Assembly: GCA_905331475.1 (NCBI GenBank)
Contig: CAJNYU010000025.1
Location: 124,001 to 188,000 of the forward strand
DNA: 64,000 bases
DNA from: Rotaria socialis
Lineage: Eukaryota > Rotifera > Eurotatoria > Philodinida > Philodinidae
Direction: 5' to 3'
Shown: piece by piece, positions 10,838-22,341 of the stretch
Numbering within the stretch: the first letter of the stretch is position 1
How the letters are laid out: each line of letters begins with the position of its first letter
The notes under the pieces: generated by a model
What the model saw: only the letters and a program-made list of their open reading frames with translations
What the model was told of the DNA's origin: nothing
Databases searched by the model: none
Made by a program: the position numbers and the translations under genes

Positions 10838-10967
10838 AAATGCTTCTGCTTCACATCGCATTAAAAACTCGCGACGGACAACATAAATGCTTCTGCTTCG
10901 TATCGCATTAAAAAGAAAACTCGCGACGGATTACATGAATGCTATTCTTCGTATCGCATTAAAAATG
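10838..10967 (-). repeat. Three inverted copies of the LTR-internal unit
   Basis: Three tandem units carry TGCTTCTGCTTC, then ATCGCATTAAAAA, then CTCGCGACGG. They are the reverse complement of the unit found twice in the LTR at 5526-5615. A fourth weak partial copy in the other orientation may lie at about 10360-10372 (AATGCGAAGCAGG). They are remnants of a related LTR on the minus strand, or an independent repeat captured by the LTR. No complete LTR is visible here. Confidence 0.7.
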
Positions 10968-10969
10968 CC

Positions 10970-11800
10970 CAGCGTTGCAGTAAGTTGCTCAAAAAAGCCA
11001 GTAGAATTCATAAATAAGATATAAGAGCTATTTTTTTTATCAATGTTTCTGTAGAATTTTTTTCACTTTTTTTGTATACACACATATGTAAAATCAGACC
11101 GATTTGTTTTTTCTCAAGAGACAGTTGAAATTTTCGAAATATACTAATATCATTCACTCCTCTATAGTATATACATGGGAAATGTATCAAAGTTACTAAT
11201 TATACTCATTTGAACAAACAGAACATGTTTATGATCAATGTTATTTCATTTGAATTAATCAAATAATATAAAATTTACGTACCAATTTTCCTTGTATAAT
11301 AATCAATGATATTTCGAGAATTTCATAGCTTTCGAAAATTTTAGTTTAAAAAAGAACTATAATTAAAGTCGACCAATTTGATGTTGATTTTTTTTCTATT
11401 ATTTTATCCTATCACGAGTCAATTCTTTGTTAGTCTGTTTGTTTTTTTCCGTTTCGTATATTTCTGTGACATGCAATATCATATAAGCTTCACACTTTAT
11501 CATTTTGTTGAAATATATAATGAATTACATGCTTATAGTTTCCATTTATTTATTCATGAACCACAGATATTACACAGTTGGATGGAATACAAATGAAAGA
11601 CGATAATTGACATTGCTCCGGCAGTATATGAGAAAGAAGGAAACGAACAGAAATAAAATATTCGAAATAGACAAACAACAACAAGACTATAACAAGAGAC
11701 GTTTCTATTTGTAACCGAAAAGACAAACAAGTATTGATGTACGATTGAACACAAGAAGAAAAAAACATTCATTCCACAATAGAAACTTCTGTGCTATTTG
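10970..11800. other. Intergenic stretch
   Basis: AT-rich, no supported gene. Overlapping short open frames on the minus strand at 11550-11772 have low-complexity hydrophobic translations and no family match. Confidence 0.5.
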
Positions 11801-11804
11801 AAAA

Positions 11805-13717
11805 TTAAATTCTTGTATTGTGATATCCCATCATAGTTGGTAGTTGTTGTTGATTGAAATGCATATCATTAGCATCATTAGTAATTCTAACACCATGCTG
11901 TTGTTGTCCTTGATAAGGGTATGACATTTGTTGCTGCTGGTGTTGATAAAATGTAGGTGCAGCAGACGCATTATATCGCGACGGCGAATGAATTGATCTT
12001 GTCATTGGTTGTTGTTTTTGTTCAGGCAAAAATTGAGCCGATGTTTGAAAACTTCCATTCTGATGCTTTTGCGCAATAAATTGTTGTATAACTTGTGGAT
12101 CAATTTGGCCTTGTGGATCTTGTTGTCGAAGTGCAGTCCAATCAATAATTGGTTCAGTAAATACAGGTGCAAATGATTGTTGATAAGCTCCTTGATTAAG
12201 TGCACCATAGGACGCTGAACGAGTCAAATCACTTGGCATTTGTTGCATTTGTTGAAAATTCACATTATAATTATTTGGCATTGCTTGATTATCTGAGCCA
12301 GTTCTTTGTCGTGTTCGTCCATTACGAATAGTTAAATCAACTGCTGGATGCCATTGTTTAGGTAGATTATATGTTTGCTGTTGTTGTTGTTGTTGTGTAG
12401 GATTTGAAATTGATGATGACGATGATGATGGTATATGATGATTGTTGATAGCAGATGATAATTCACGAATATCAGAATCATTAATCATCTGATTACCAGA
12501 TTCAGAATGTGTAATCATAAATTCAATACGTTTACCAGATGTTGTTGTATACTCATAACGACGTTGAGGTTCAAGTACGTGAATATTTTCAATATTTATT
12601 GGAGGATGTTGATCATTACTGGATGGTCCTTGATGAAATAACATTGATTGTTTTAATGGAATACGGGGTGGAGGTGGTGGAATGTTATTATTGAAAGATT
12701 GCTGTTGAGAAACCATCGGTGATTGTTGTTTATGAAATTTTGATAATATATCAGGATCATCAATAACATATTCACGTATAAAAGAACCGTCCTGTTGTTG
12801 AACTTCTCGAGCTGTAACACCTGACATTTTAATTAGATCAGTTACACCGTCAATAGATATTGGATTTCCGTTCTCATCGAGCACTTCATATTGAACATTG
12901 GATTGTTGTTTATTTTCATCAATAGAAGATATCGGAGTCAATGTATCTTGATGTTGACGAAAGTCTTGAACTTGTCGATGTATACGTTGAACTTCTTCAT
13001 CGGCTTCCTCAGCAGAATTCAAACGTCGAAATGAAGAATTTGATGTCGATTGAGAATGTTGACTATTTGATGTATTCTGACTCAAATTTGATGGTATTCG
13101 AGGTCCACCAGCAATATCGTTTACCGTTCGATTGGTCGACGATGAATCAGTTGATCCTTGTCTCTTTTTTGGATATAAATCATTGATTTGTTTATCAGAA
13201 TTTCGACGTGTTGTTGGATTGCTACTGGTTAAAGTTGAACTTGATGAAGGTGATGCCATAACATTCGTTAAAGATTTTTTTTCAAATTTAGCTTTGATTT
13301 GTGCAAATTTATGTTTTGATGATTGTTGTTCGTCGTCTGAACCTGCTGAGGTTGATGATGATGATGATGATGATGCTGAATCTAATGAAGGTTTAATTTC
13401 TTTCAGTAAACTTGGATCTTCAATAATATATTCTAGCACAGAAAAAATGAAAATAGGTAATTATTTTTTTGAATGATGAATAAATAAATACAAAACATAA
13501 ACAAATAAGCAAATATATAGATATATTCACCTCTTACAATTGATCCATCTGCTTGTTTTATTTCACGTACATTTGATGCGTAGTTTCTCCAATTATCACC
13601 ATACCGATTTTTGATTGTATCTGCGTCATAGCGTTGTATTTGTTCGTTGGCAAATAGTTGATCATCATTAGCATACATTGATGAATAGAATGACTTTGGA
13701 TTGGTTTTTGTTGTCAT
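11805..13717 (-). CDS. Gln/Ser-rich protein with duplicated REYxIxDP motif
   Basis: Two exons, 13717-13531 and 13432-11805, are joined by a 98 bp intron (AGAG|GTGAAT ... CTAG|AATAT). They encode 604 residues in frame. The family is not recognised. An N-terminal globular-looking segment contains VREIKQADGSIVR followed by EYIIEDPSLLKE. A related segment near residue 270-290 reads QQQDGSFIREYVIDDPDIL, so a unit of about 25-30 residues is duplicated. The rest is low complexity: Ser runs, PPPPPRIP, and long Gln-rich stretches toward the C-terminus, predicted disordered. There is no signal peptide or membrane segment. The start was chosen as the first ATG of exon 1. It could be a cytoskeletal or nuclear scaffold; that is a guess. 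Confidence 0.75.
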
Positions 13718-14125
13718 TATTTTTATTTTTAGTATTTATATGGACTAAAGTTGTTAGTGTTAGCTGAATACGATGAAGACAAAAGAAGAAGAAAAAGAAA
13801 CAGAAAAAGAAAAGAAAAAGAAGAATAGATTTTGTTGAGCATTAGTGCGTGACGAATCACCTATATGGTTGAAAGTAAGACATTATTGAAAAGTACAGAC
13901 AAGCTTTTTCTTTTTCTATATTATCTTACAATCTTGTCATTATATTCATTAATGAATTGAGCTGTGCAATAAAAATAAGATATTTATCTTTTGCTCGTAG
14001 ACATAAATTTTTAAGCTTTTTTTTGTTTTTTTTTGCTAATCTTTATATCAACGAAATAACAAAAAAAACAGAACGCACGAAAACCTTTCATAACAATCCA
14101 AGAAGAAAAAAACAGAAAAGTTCCA

Positions 14126-14830
14126 CTATTCTAATTTAAGCCGACTTATTTGATCTCGTATCTGATCATAAACAGGCGATACTCGATAGCCATAAAATCT
14201 TGCTTTTTCTAATTCACGTTTAACATAATGTTCAGCATTAAATTGCTCAGCTTTGCCCAGTATAATTGAATTTTCCATTTCATATAGTTTACCACGACGT
14301 TTAATTTTTTCACGTAATTTTTTAAGTAAATCATATTTGAACTTCTTTAACCATTTCTTTTTATGATGAAGACGCATACGACGTGAACGATATGCAACAG
14401 TATTTGTTAAACGACTAGGATGATTACGTACACGTCGTTGACGTTTATAACGATAGTTGGTTGATGCCCATGCACATTGAATTTTTTCATTAGTCATCGA
14501 TGGGCAATCATAATATAGAAGAGCATTGTATAAAGAGCATTTATCTAATATTGATATCGTATTTGGCGTTGTTGTAGAAGCTGGAAGTGTAGCAGGCATC
14601 GGAATCGATTGTGAAGATGGTAATTGGCGTGGTAAAGGAGTGCGAAAATTAGAAGGTTGATAACCAATTGGAGGATATATACTGGCTAAAAGAAAAGAGA
14701 CAAAAAGAATATTTCATTTAAAAATCTTATTATTCATACTTGATAATGGTGTCATACTTAATCGTCGATATAAATATGTTCCGAATTGTTTGCCTATCAA
14801 AGAAGTTCCCAAAAAATTTCTGAAAAACAT
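14126..14830 (-). CDS. Probable mitochondrial small-subunit ribosomal protein mS38-like
   Basis: Two exons, 14830-14740 and 14685-14126, with a 54 bp GT-AG intron, give 216 residues in frame. The N-terminus MFFRNFLGTSLIGKQFGTYL, continuing YRRLS, is Arg/hydrophobic without acidic residues, like a mitochondrial import signal. The middle is Pro/Ser/Thr-rich. The C-terminal half is very basic (RRMRLHHKKKWLKKFKYDLL, then KKLREKIKRRGK). This resembles the conserved tail of mS38/AURKAIP1 (RRRKMNHHKYRKL... pattern), whose bacterial relative bS22 binds rRNA. The call rests on that basic motif plus the targeting signal. It could instead be another basic mitochondrial protein. Its 5' end lies about 700 bp from the next gene's stop codon. 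Confidence 0.5.
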
Positions 14831-15202
14831 TGTTATCTAAAGAACGAAAAACAAAATGAAGGCCGTTACACAAGCGTAAATACAACTTCAAGTCATTTTT
14901 GTCATCGTCTGATGTTTCAACTTTGCTTTTTCTTTTTTACATTTTTATACCAACAAGTTCACAGAACGCGAACAAAGAACCAAAACAAATAGATATAGAT
15001 ATAGATTTAAAACAGGAAAAAAACCGATAGACGTGCCCTAACAAGAAAAAAAAGGAGAAAAATATCAAACTATACATGTTTTTTGTTAATATGCATTGCG
15101 TCAACCTGCATAGAGTGGATATTACAATGTGACAAACACATAAAACAAGAAAATTCACATAGAAACAATATATTATAGTTGGAGCTATAAGATATACATA
15201 CA

Positions 15203-15222
15203 TATATATATATATATATATC
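15203..15222. repeat. (TA)n microsatellite
   Basis: About ten TA units in the intergenic space, followed at 15294-15316 by an ATAAAT-rich run. Confidence 0.8.
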
Positions 15223-15538
15223 TATATAAATGAGGAAATTTTTTCGTTTTGGCTCTATTCATCATCAATATTCGTTCTCTTTACCTATACATAAATATAA
15301 ATATAAATATAAATACAATCTGTAGAGAGATATAGTGATATACATATAACACACAAAATTGAATAACAATCGAGAAAAAAAACTTATGTGACTTTATTTT
15401 GATAGATGAGCAAAAAACCAGTAGAGTAGAAAAAGAAAGTTCTTAAATGATATTCATGTAAACAGTCCGAGAAGAAGAAGAAGAAGAAGAAAAAGACGAG
15501 TTTGATTATCTCCAAAAAACCAAAACAGCTATGTCGAA

Positions 15539-18500
15539 TCATTTTCTTTGAACGCGTTGTTCATTGGCACGGGTTAATCTACGACATTCAAATAATTTTG
15601 GATAAAATTCACTTACTGCCGTATTGATTAATTCGACGGACGGTGCTAAAATGAATGACATTAGTATATGAAGTAAAGAAATGAAAAAAATATCTCAAAA
15701 TTTATATCAATAATTCATTTTTTTTCACAATGAATAAATTCGAAAAAACAGTTTAATGTAGAATCGGATTTACAAATTTTCCGACCATGAAGCATATTTG
15801 TAAGCCTCTGTATAAAACGAGGCGATTTAAATTGAATATTTCTTATGAACATACCAAATACTCGTTTACAATTAGGTACAGTTAAGAATATTGGTCACTC
15901 AATACTTTTCTGAATTAAGCTAGCTCTTTACTTCGTAGAAATCAAGTTATGTTTAGCACTTACTCTTGCATAGATTCAGTCAAATAGAGACCTGTTCGTA
16001 TCGAGGGATCTTAAAAATGAACCGTAATCAACACCCAATAAAAAAATTCGCATACGAGCTCGCTTTGAAAAGGCAATAGCAAAGAATCGAAAGAACTCTG
16101 AAGTAGCATTGTTAGTCGAAAGGTTCATGGATAATTCCAGTAGCTTCCAGTCAATTTCCTGTATGCAATGAACAGAATTCTTTCAAAAAAATTCTTAGAA
16201 TTTTTCGATCGGAAAACTGCTACTACGATATATCAATTTCCGGCGAATGTCGATAGGATAGTGTATTTTCTTTTATGTTTCCGATCGATTCTGATTAGAT
16301 CTGCTTGCATCCGGACATCGCAAGCATAAACCGGGGATTATTCGTTAAGACTAACACATCCAAAAGGAAAGATAAAATTCATAAATGACAAAAAGAGCAA
16401 GCATTTGTACGTTTCATCCTAAAATATAACACTGCACTTCGTCAAGTGTATTCAGATATAGATCGAATATAATATTTTAATTAATTCATACTGTTTTTTT
16501 TTACAGAACTAGTCATTTTTGTTTTTAGACAAAATACCGATCGACGGTCAGTTTGTATTCCATTTCTACTGTGTTATGAAAAAAAATTGTCCTATGATAC
16601 ATCAATATAAGAAAGATTATTTTTGCAATCCAAAAGAATTATCCAACACTCGTGGTACAAAAAAAATTCTGGAAAATTTTTTGTCATTCTTGGATTTATT
16701 GTAGAATGTATTATGAAAATGTAGTTGAATTCAGAGTATATGTACAGGTCAATTCTTAACAATCTGCTGAATTTCGAGAGCATGAAAACGATTACAAAAC
16801 TGAACATATCCTAAAAATTTGTTTTGAGGAGTTTTAAAAAATATTTCAGATGTTTTGTTAATTTTCTATTTAAGATTATTCAAAAACAATTCTAATCAAA
16901 CCAAATCTTCTTGAAGATATTTCTCATTCACGAGTACTTTGTCTGAATAGGAACAAAAACTTTCTTAATAAATTTATTCGATCAGTAATATTTTACATCG
17001 TAATTCTATTTCGATTGCTGACATCTCACAATTAAGTTTAATAAGAATATCAAAGTAGTTCAAGATCGAAGCTATACAATTGTAAAATCTACACGGCTAA
17101 TTACCTGACATCTACTGATCCGTATCGTTTTGATACGATATAGAATGTTAAGGAGTAGGCATAAGCTGCAATCTGATATGTAGTGCATGACGCATAATTC
17201 AGAGTCCACATTATTTTTGCACTTTTTAGGTATAGAACAGTCGCTTCGAAGTTTAATTTTTCATCTCACTTGACCATTATTTGATTTCTACATAAAACTA
17301 TTGACTTTATCTTTCGAGTAGATTTCTTTTTTGTCAACATAAAATTGATGAAGTCTGCATCAAATTTATTATCTTTCAATATAATTTTCCGATATTTCGA
17401 CCAACGATTCAGAAAATAAATAATGTTAAACAATAGAAAATCATTTTCGATGGAGCCAAGCTTTTGTTTTTCAATACATTGACAATATTTCAGTTATTTA
17501 AATAAAACTGTATATCGTATTATTTTGATTTGAATCTCACAAGAAACTAGATTTTATTAAAGATAACTAACTCTGTAAAAACATCTTTTGTTTGTTGATT
17601 ATTCAACAACGAAAAATATGATCATGTATTGATAGATTATATCGCTTATTATGAACAAAAACATATTTCTTAGATAGTGAACTCATGGAACAAACCATTG
17701 TTTATATTCTTTGATAAGTACTTACATAATCATCTAACTTTTTCTTTTCCTATCATCATAGATATAAGATGTCACAGTTTGACATCGATATAGAACAAGA
17801 ATCTATTCAAAAGAATAGATCCGACATTTTTCTAGAGAAATGTTATTCTTTATTCGAGAATATTATGACTAAAGTCTAAATTAGTTCTTTAAATATCTCA
17901 CATAAAAGATAACACAACTAGAATATGTTTTAATCAAAAACAAAAGAAGCATATTCTTTCGTATTTTTGCTTTAATTACCTGTCAATGTAACACTACCAG
18001 TCGTAAAAACTTTGAGAACAACTTTATTTTTTAATCTGACTGTAGCACCCGGATGAATTTCGGGTTCATAACTAAATAAATTTAATATAATCCATGACAT
18101 GAAAAAACAAAGTTTTTATTTATTCAGCAAAATTTTCTTACCTGACATCTCCTGGATACGTTCGACTTAATTTAACAATATCAATTGGCCACGGCATTGA
18201 ACATGTTGCAAGACAGTTGACAACACGATAATTTCGAAATTTTGTTTTATATCCAAGCCGTTGCAGACATCGAGCAATACGTCGTGCTGCACGTTCCGCA
18301 TCATCCTCACTGTAATACGATCATTATGTGATACAATTACTTTCAAATATTCTTAGACACACACCTAGTTGTTCCGGTTACTGTTACTTTTCCCGACGAC
18401 CAGACGTTGGCTGAACAATATGGATTTCGAATCTTCATTAATACCATCTATATAAGAAAAATAATATCTCGCTGTTGAATTCTTTTTTAATCAAGACAAA

Positions 18501-19199
18501 AAAACTGACCGCATGATCTCGTTTATAAATAACATTTGCAGCTTCCATAGCAATTTTACGTAGATTCAATTTACAACCAAGTGCAAATGAACATACGACA
18601 TTACTTACAAATAATTCGATTTCGGAATCTTGTTGATTATGTTCTATATCGATATCATTACCTGACGAAGAAGTCTAAACAAAAACAAAAGTTCATAATA
18701 ATGATTTTTTTTCCGTATAAAACTAATTATCAGAAAATTTCTCGATTTTTTCCACCTGTTCTTCTAAATTTTCTCTAGGCATTTGTTGTCGTTGAATTGT
18801 TGATGTTGGCAAACGTCCAAGAATAGATCCATCAACACAAGTATCCGATGAAAAATTATTATTTAAAGATGATATTATTGGAATTTGTCCATTTATTGTT
18901 GCATTACTATTATTAATTATTGTAAATGATGGTGAGATCTGATGTACTGTTTGTGTAGATTGACGAATAATATTATTTGTTGTTGCTGAAGGTTGTGTTG
19001 CTATATAAAATGTTGAAGAATTTCCATTTAACATTGAAACAACTGATGGTGTCGGTGTTGTTAAGCGCCACGAAGGATTTGTTGAAGAAGCTGGAACAAT
19101 TGTATGATGATTATTGGTTGTAGTCATTATTTGATAACTAGGACGAACGACAGCAGCAGTCGGGACCGCAGAAGTAGTTACATTTGTTGTTTGAAACAT
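15539..19199 (-). CDS. TBPL1: TBP-like factor (TBPL1 / TLF / TRF2 type)
   Basis: Six exons (19199-18756, 18674-18510, 18447-18365, 18309-18142, 18071-17980, 15645-15539) with matching phases give 352 residues. Residues 1-160 are Ser/Thr/Asn-rich and disordered. The rest is the two-repeat TBP saddle: ELFVSNVVCSFALGCKLNLR, KIAMEAANVIYKRDH, VWSSGKVTVTGTTSEDDAER, then SYEPEIHPGATVRL, VFTTGSVTLTAP. NVIYKRD and SSGKVTVTGTTSEDD match TBPL1 rather than TBP. The known role is an alternative core-promoter factor binding TFIIA/TFIIB on TATA-less promoters, essential in germ line in several animals. The TG of the second repeat's usual TGA is LTA here. Intron 5 is 2,334 bp while the other four are 55-80 bp. 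The start is the first ATG of the long first exon. Confidence 0.88.
15646..17979 (-). other. Unusually long (2.3 kb) intron of the TBPL1-like gene
   Basis: Donor CAG|GTAATTAA after 17980 and acceptor TTTTAG before 15645 keep the frame (T-A-PSVELINTAV). No nested gene was recognised; the few short open frames inside are AT-rich and do not look coding. Confidence 0.75.
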
Positions 19200-20799
19200 T
19201 ATTCTTTATCTGACACTAATTTTGGATCGATTTTTAGAAATATTCACAGTACATAGGTTGTTCCTTTTTCCGATTACACCGTCTGCTGTCTCGCAGCTGA
19301 TCGTGTCGATCATTCTTATATATATCCTATGGTTACCATGCAAGAATTATTTGTGCCTCTATGCATGAATGTTTTATTGGTCCATAGTTTACTGACGCGA
19401 GAGCATTCCGCAATAATGTTTGATATGAAGAAATTTTATTTTCTATAAACAAAAAAGATTGTGCCAAATGAAACAAATTTTTAATTCATCATTCATACAT
19501 ACCATAGTATAAAACTTCTTTTAACGCTTTTTTACAATATTGAACGAATTTAGTATCTGTACGACCATGTGTTGTGGTTGGTTTAGAAAGAAATGATGAA
19601 AGTTTCATGAAAAAGCCAACTATCAGTGAGCTAAGGAAGAAAATATAGATAGGAACAGCTAAGTACAAAGTCTATGAGGCATAGACCCCCAGTGTACTCT
19701 TAATTTTCAGAAAATAATATTTTATTCTGAATCTTCATGGGTCTCTAATGATATGAGATACTTTGTATCGATCATTGGCATCATGCGAATATCACTGGCT
19801 GATATTTGGCTAAGGAAGAAGATTATCGATGGTTTCTAGTTTCATAATATGCCTGTAATAATAAGTTTCAGACGAAATCTATAGAAAATATTCAGAACTC
19901 AGCTCTATGTGGTTGGTACAAAACACTTCCAACTGATAGGTATCATGAAAGATGATAGAAATAATTACGTACCATCACGTTGTATGATAACAAAACGAAC
20001 GTAGAAAAAGAAACAAATGGATCAGAGGTAAAAAAGAAAAGTAAGAACAGAAATTTACAATAAATGATACGAACGAAAAATGTTGATATGGTAAATCAAT
20101 AAATCGTATAATACTCAATTTTTACGAAGCTTGAAGTCAATAGAGAGACTGTGTTGATAAACGATGCTCTTCATAACTTGACAAAGTTGATGACTTTAAT
20201 TACTATGTCAACTATGATCATAGTTTTTATCTGCTATTTTCCCGATAAAAATAAATTGTAAGCATCTTTTAACTTTTTTATTAATCTTATTTCACATTGG
20301 TTTACAATGAGGATATTCTCGAAAAACTATTTATCGTACACTTCAATGGTACATGATGCATTCAATCAACAACAAAAATATTTTAAAAAGCTTGAAGCTT
20401 GCAAGGTCATATAAACAGTTTTGCTTTAATATCTTAATCATGTTAAAGAATGATATTTTCTTATGAATTATCTAGTTGTTTTTTTTCGTTACTATAGTTT
20501 AACTCAATTTTTAGGCTTTTCACAGCCGAATATTATTGAACTATAATTGATATTGGTGTTAGATGCATGATCTGGTATCTCATTTTATTAATTTTAATTA
20601 CTGAAAAATTTGATAAAAAAAAAGAATTAATCATGTTGTGAAGATATTTTTTATTATAGTTTGAATTGACTCTGTGAAACTTTGCGTTTCTCTAACATTA
20701 TGTCAATATCAATATCGAACGAATTTTCGAATAATTAATTTTCTGTTGTGTTTCATGTAATAATAAAATCATAAAATTTCGAATAATATTTTTTTTGAT
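19200..20799. other. Intergenic and upstream region of the TBPL1-like gene
   Basis: No gene supported. It holds the promoter region of the minus-strand TBPL1-like gene at its left end and the 3' flank of the glycosyltransferase gene at its right. Confidence 0.5.
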
Positions 20800-22341
20800 T
20801 TATAAAACAGCTTCACGACTAAAATTATCATTAGATTGATATTCAGATAAATGATTTCGTAATGATAAATCATCGGACGCATAATTATTGTCTTCGATTG
20901 CTGATATTTCATTATGAATCGATGCATCATCAATTGGACGAAAAGTTTCCGTTGATGGTGATGTCGGTGCATTTGCAAGTGTTATTGTATTCAATGTTGG
21001 AATAGGACTTTCCATATTATCTTCATCGCGTAATCGAAAATAATTTACAATATTTGTTTCAAGTAATTGTAAACGCTCAGCTGATTTTGATTGATCGGGA
21101 TCATCATAACCAGCGAGACGAAGTAATTCTGTGTGACTATTCTTCTCTAGATCGTTCAATGGAGAAAATTGAAATCGTTCAAGAAGCGACCTAGAATAAA
21201 ATTAATTCTAAAAAATGTTTTAATGTAAAATTTACAAAAACAAATCTCTGCTCAATATGCCTTTTTAATGCCTTCAAAACATATGAATTCAAGAGATTCA
21301 TTTAGCTAGCGTTTGACAGCTAGATATCGATTAAAAACAATATTGACAAGGTAATCGTATGAATAGATATCTTAATTCTTATATTTGAGCATCAAAATAA
21401 CAGAAAGAAAGTTTCATGTTATTTTGTCATACCATCGTTCATCATATCGTCGATCACGACGGCTACCATGCCAATGATGGTATATACTGTTTGAAATATA
21501 TCCAACACAAGTACCATTGCAAGCTACACGAGCAACACGTTCTCCCCAAATATTAGCTAAACGTCGATAATCGCTATGTATTTCAGCTGGAATTGTTTCA
21601 TCAATGCGATTTATCAAAGCATAAGCAAAATGTAGATCACCTGAACCAAGAATAGAAAAATCGAGAAGGCCACCAATCTTATCGAATGTTTCACGACGCA
21701 TCGCCCATGCATATCCAGGATGAAAATAACTTTCAGATGAGCGACGTGAACTAGTAGGTAATCCATTTCTAATTGCATACGCAAATGAATAATCATGACG
21801 TAAGATTTCTTTCTTTCCTGATGGTCCTAAGAAGAAAGATAACTGAAATAATTGTACAATTGGATAACATTGCAATTGGTCCATAGTTAATTGAGGCCAA
21901 TCAAAGCGCTATTATAAATAAATAGAAAATATTCTTAAGAAAAAAAAAATAAAAATAGAAACGAACTTGAAATTCTATATCAGCATCTAGCCACGCAACA
22001 TATTCAATCGATGGAGGTAAACGTTTAACAGCAATATTAATTAAGTTTTCCTTTAACCATATAACTGATGGAACTTTAATTTGTAAATGGCGAGGGTCAT
22101 TTAAATGTGTTATTTCAAATCTTTGTTTTGGTAAACCAAATTTTTCAGCTGATTCGAATATACATTCAATAGTAAATAGATTAATACCTGAACGTAACAT
22201 ATGTTTCGAAAATTTACGATATAATTCATAACGTGATCTATATCGAATCGGATTAAATACAACTGTAATAGCAGCAAAATTACTGTAGTCACGTTTTGCA
22301 AACGGTACTCGCGAAGATCTCTTCGATGATTGTGTACCCAT
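20800..22341 (-). CDS. GT-A-like glycosyltransferase domain protein
   Basis: Three exons (22341-21967, 21908-21433, 21190-20800) give 413 residues in phase. Residues about 20-125 start ITVVFNPIRYRSRYELYRKF and end YVAWLDADIEF. D119-A-D121 fits the metal and nucleotide-sugar binding DxD of a GT-A fold. Residues 188-193 HPGYAW and 213-220 GSGDLHFA look like acceptor-site and catalytic motifs of family 2-like transferases. No signal peptide or membrane anchor is seen, which is unusual for a Golgi enzyme. The last ~125 residues are acidic, Ser/Asn-rich and probably disordered. I cannot name the sugar or acceptor. Cytosolic GT-A proteins of this type are patchily distributed, so horizontal origin is possible but unproven. 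Confidence is high that it is a gene, moderate on the fold. Confidence 0.7.
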
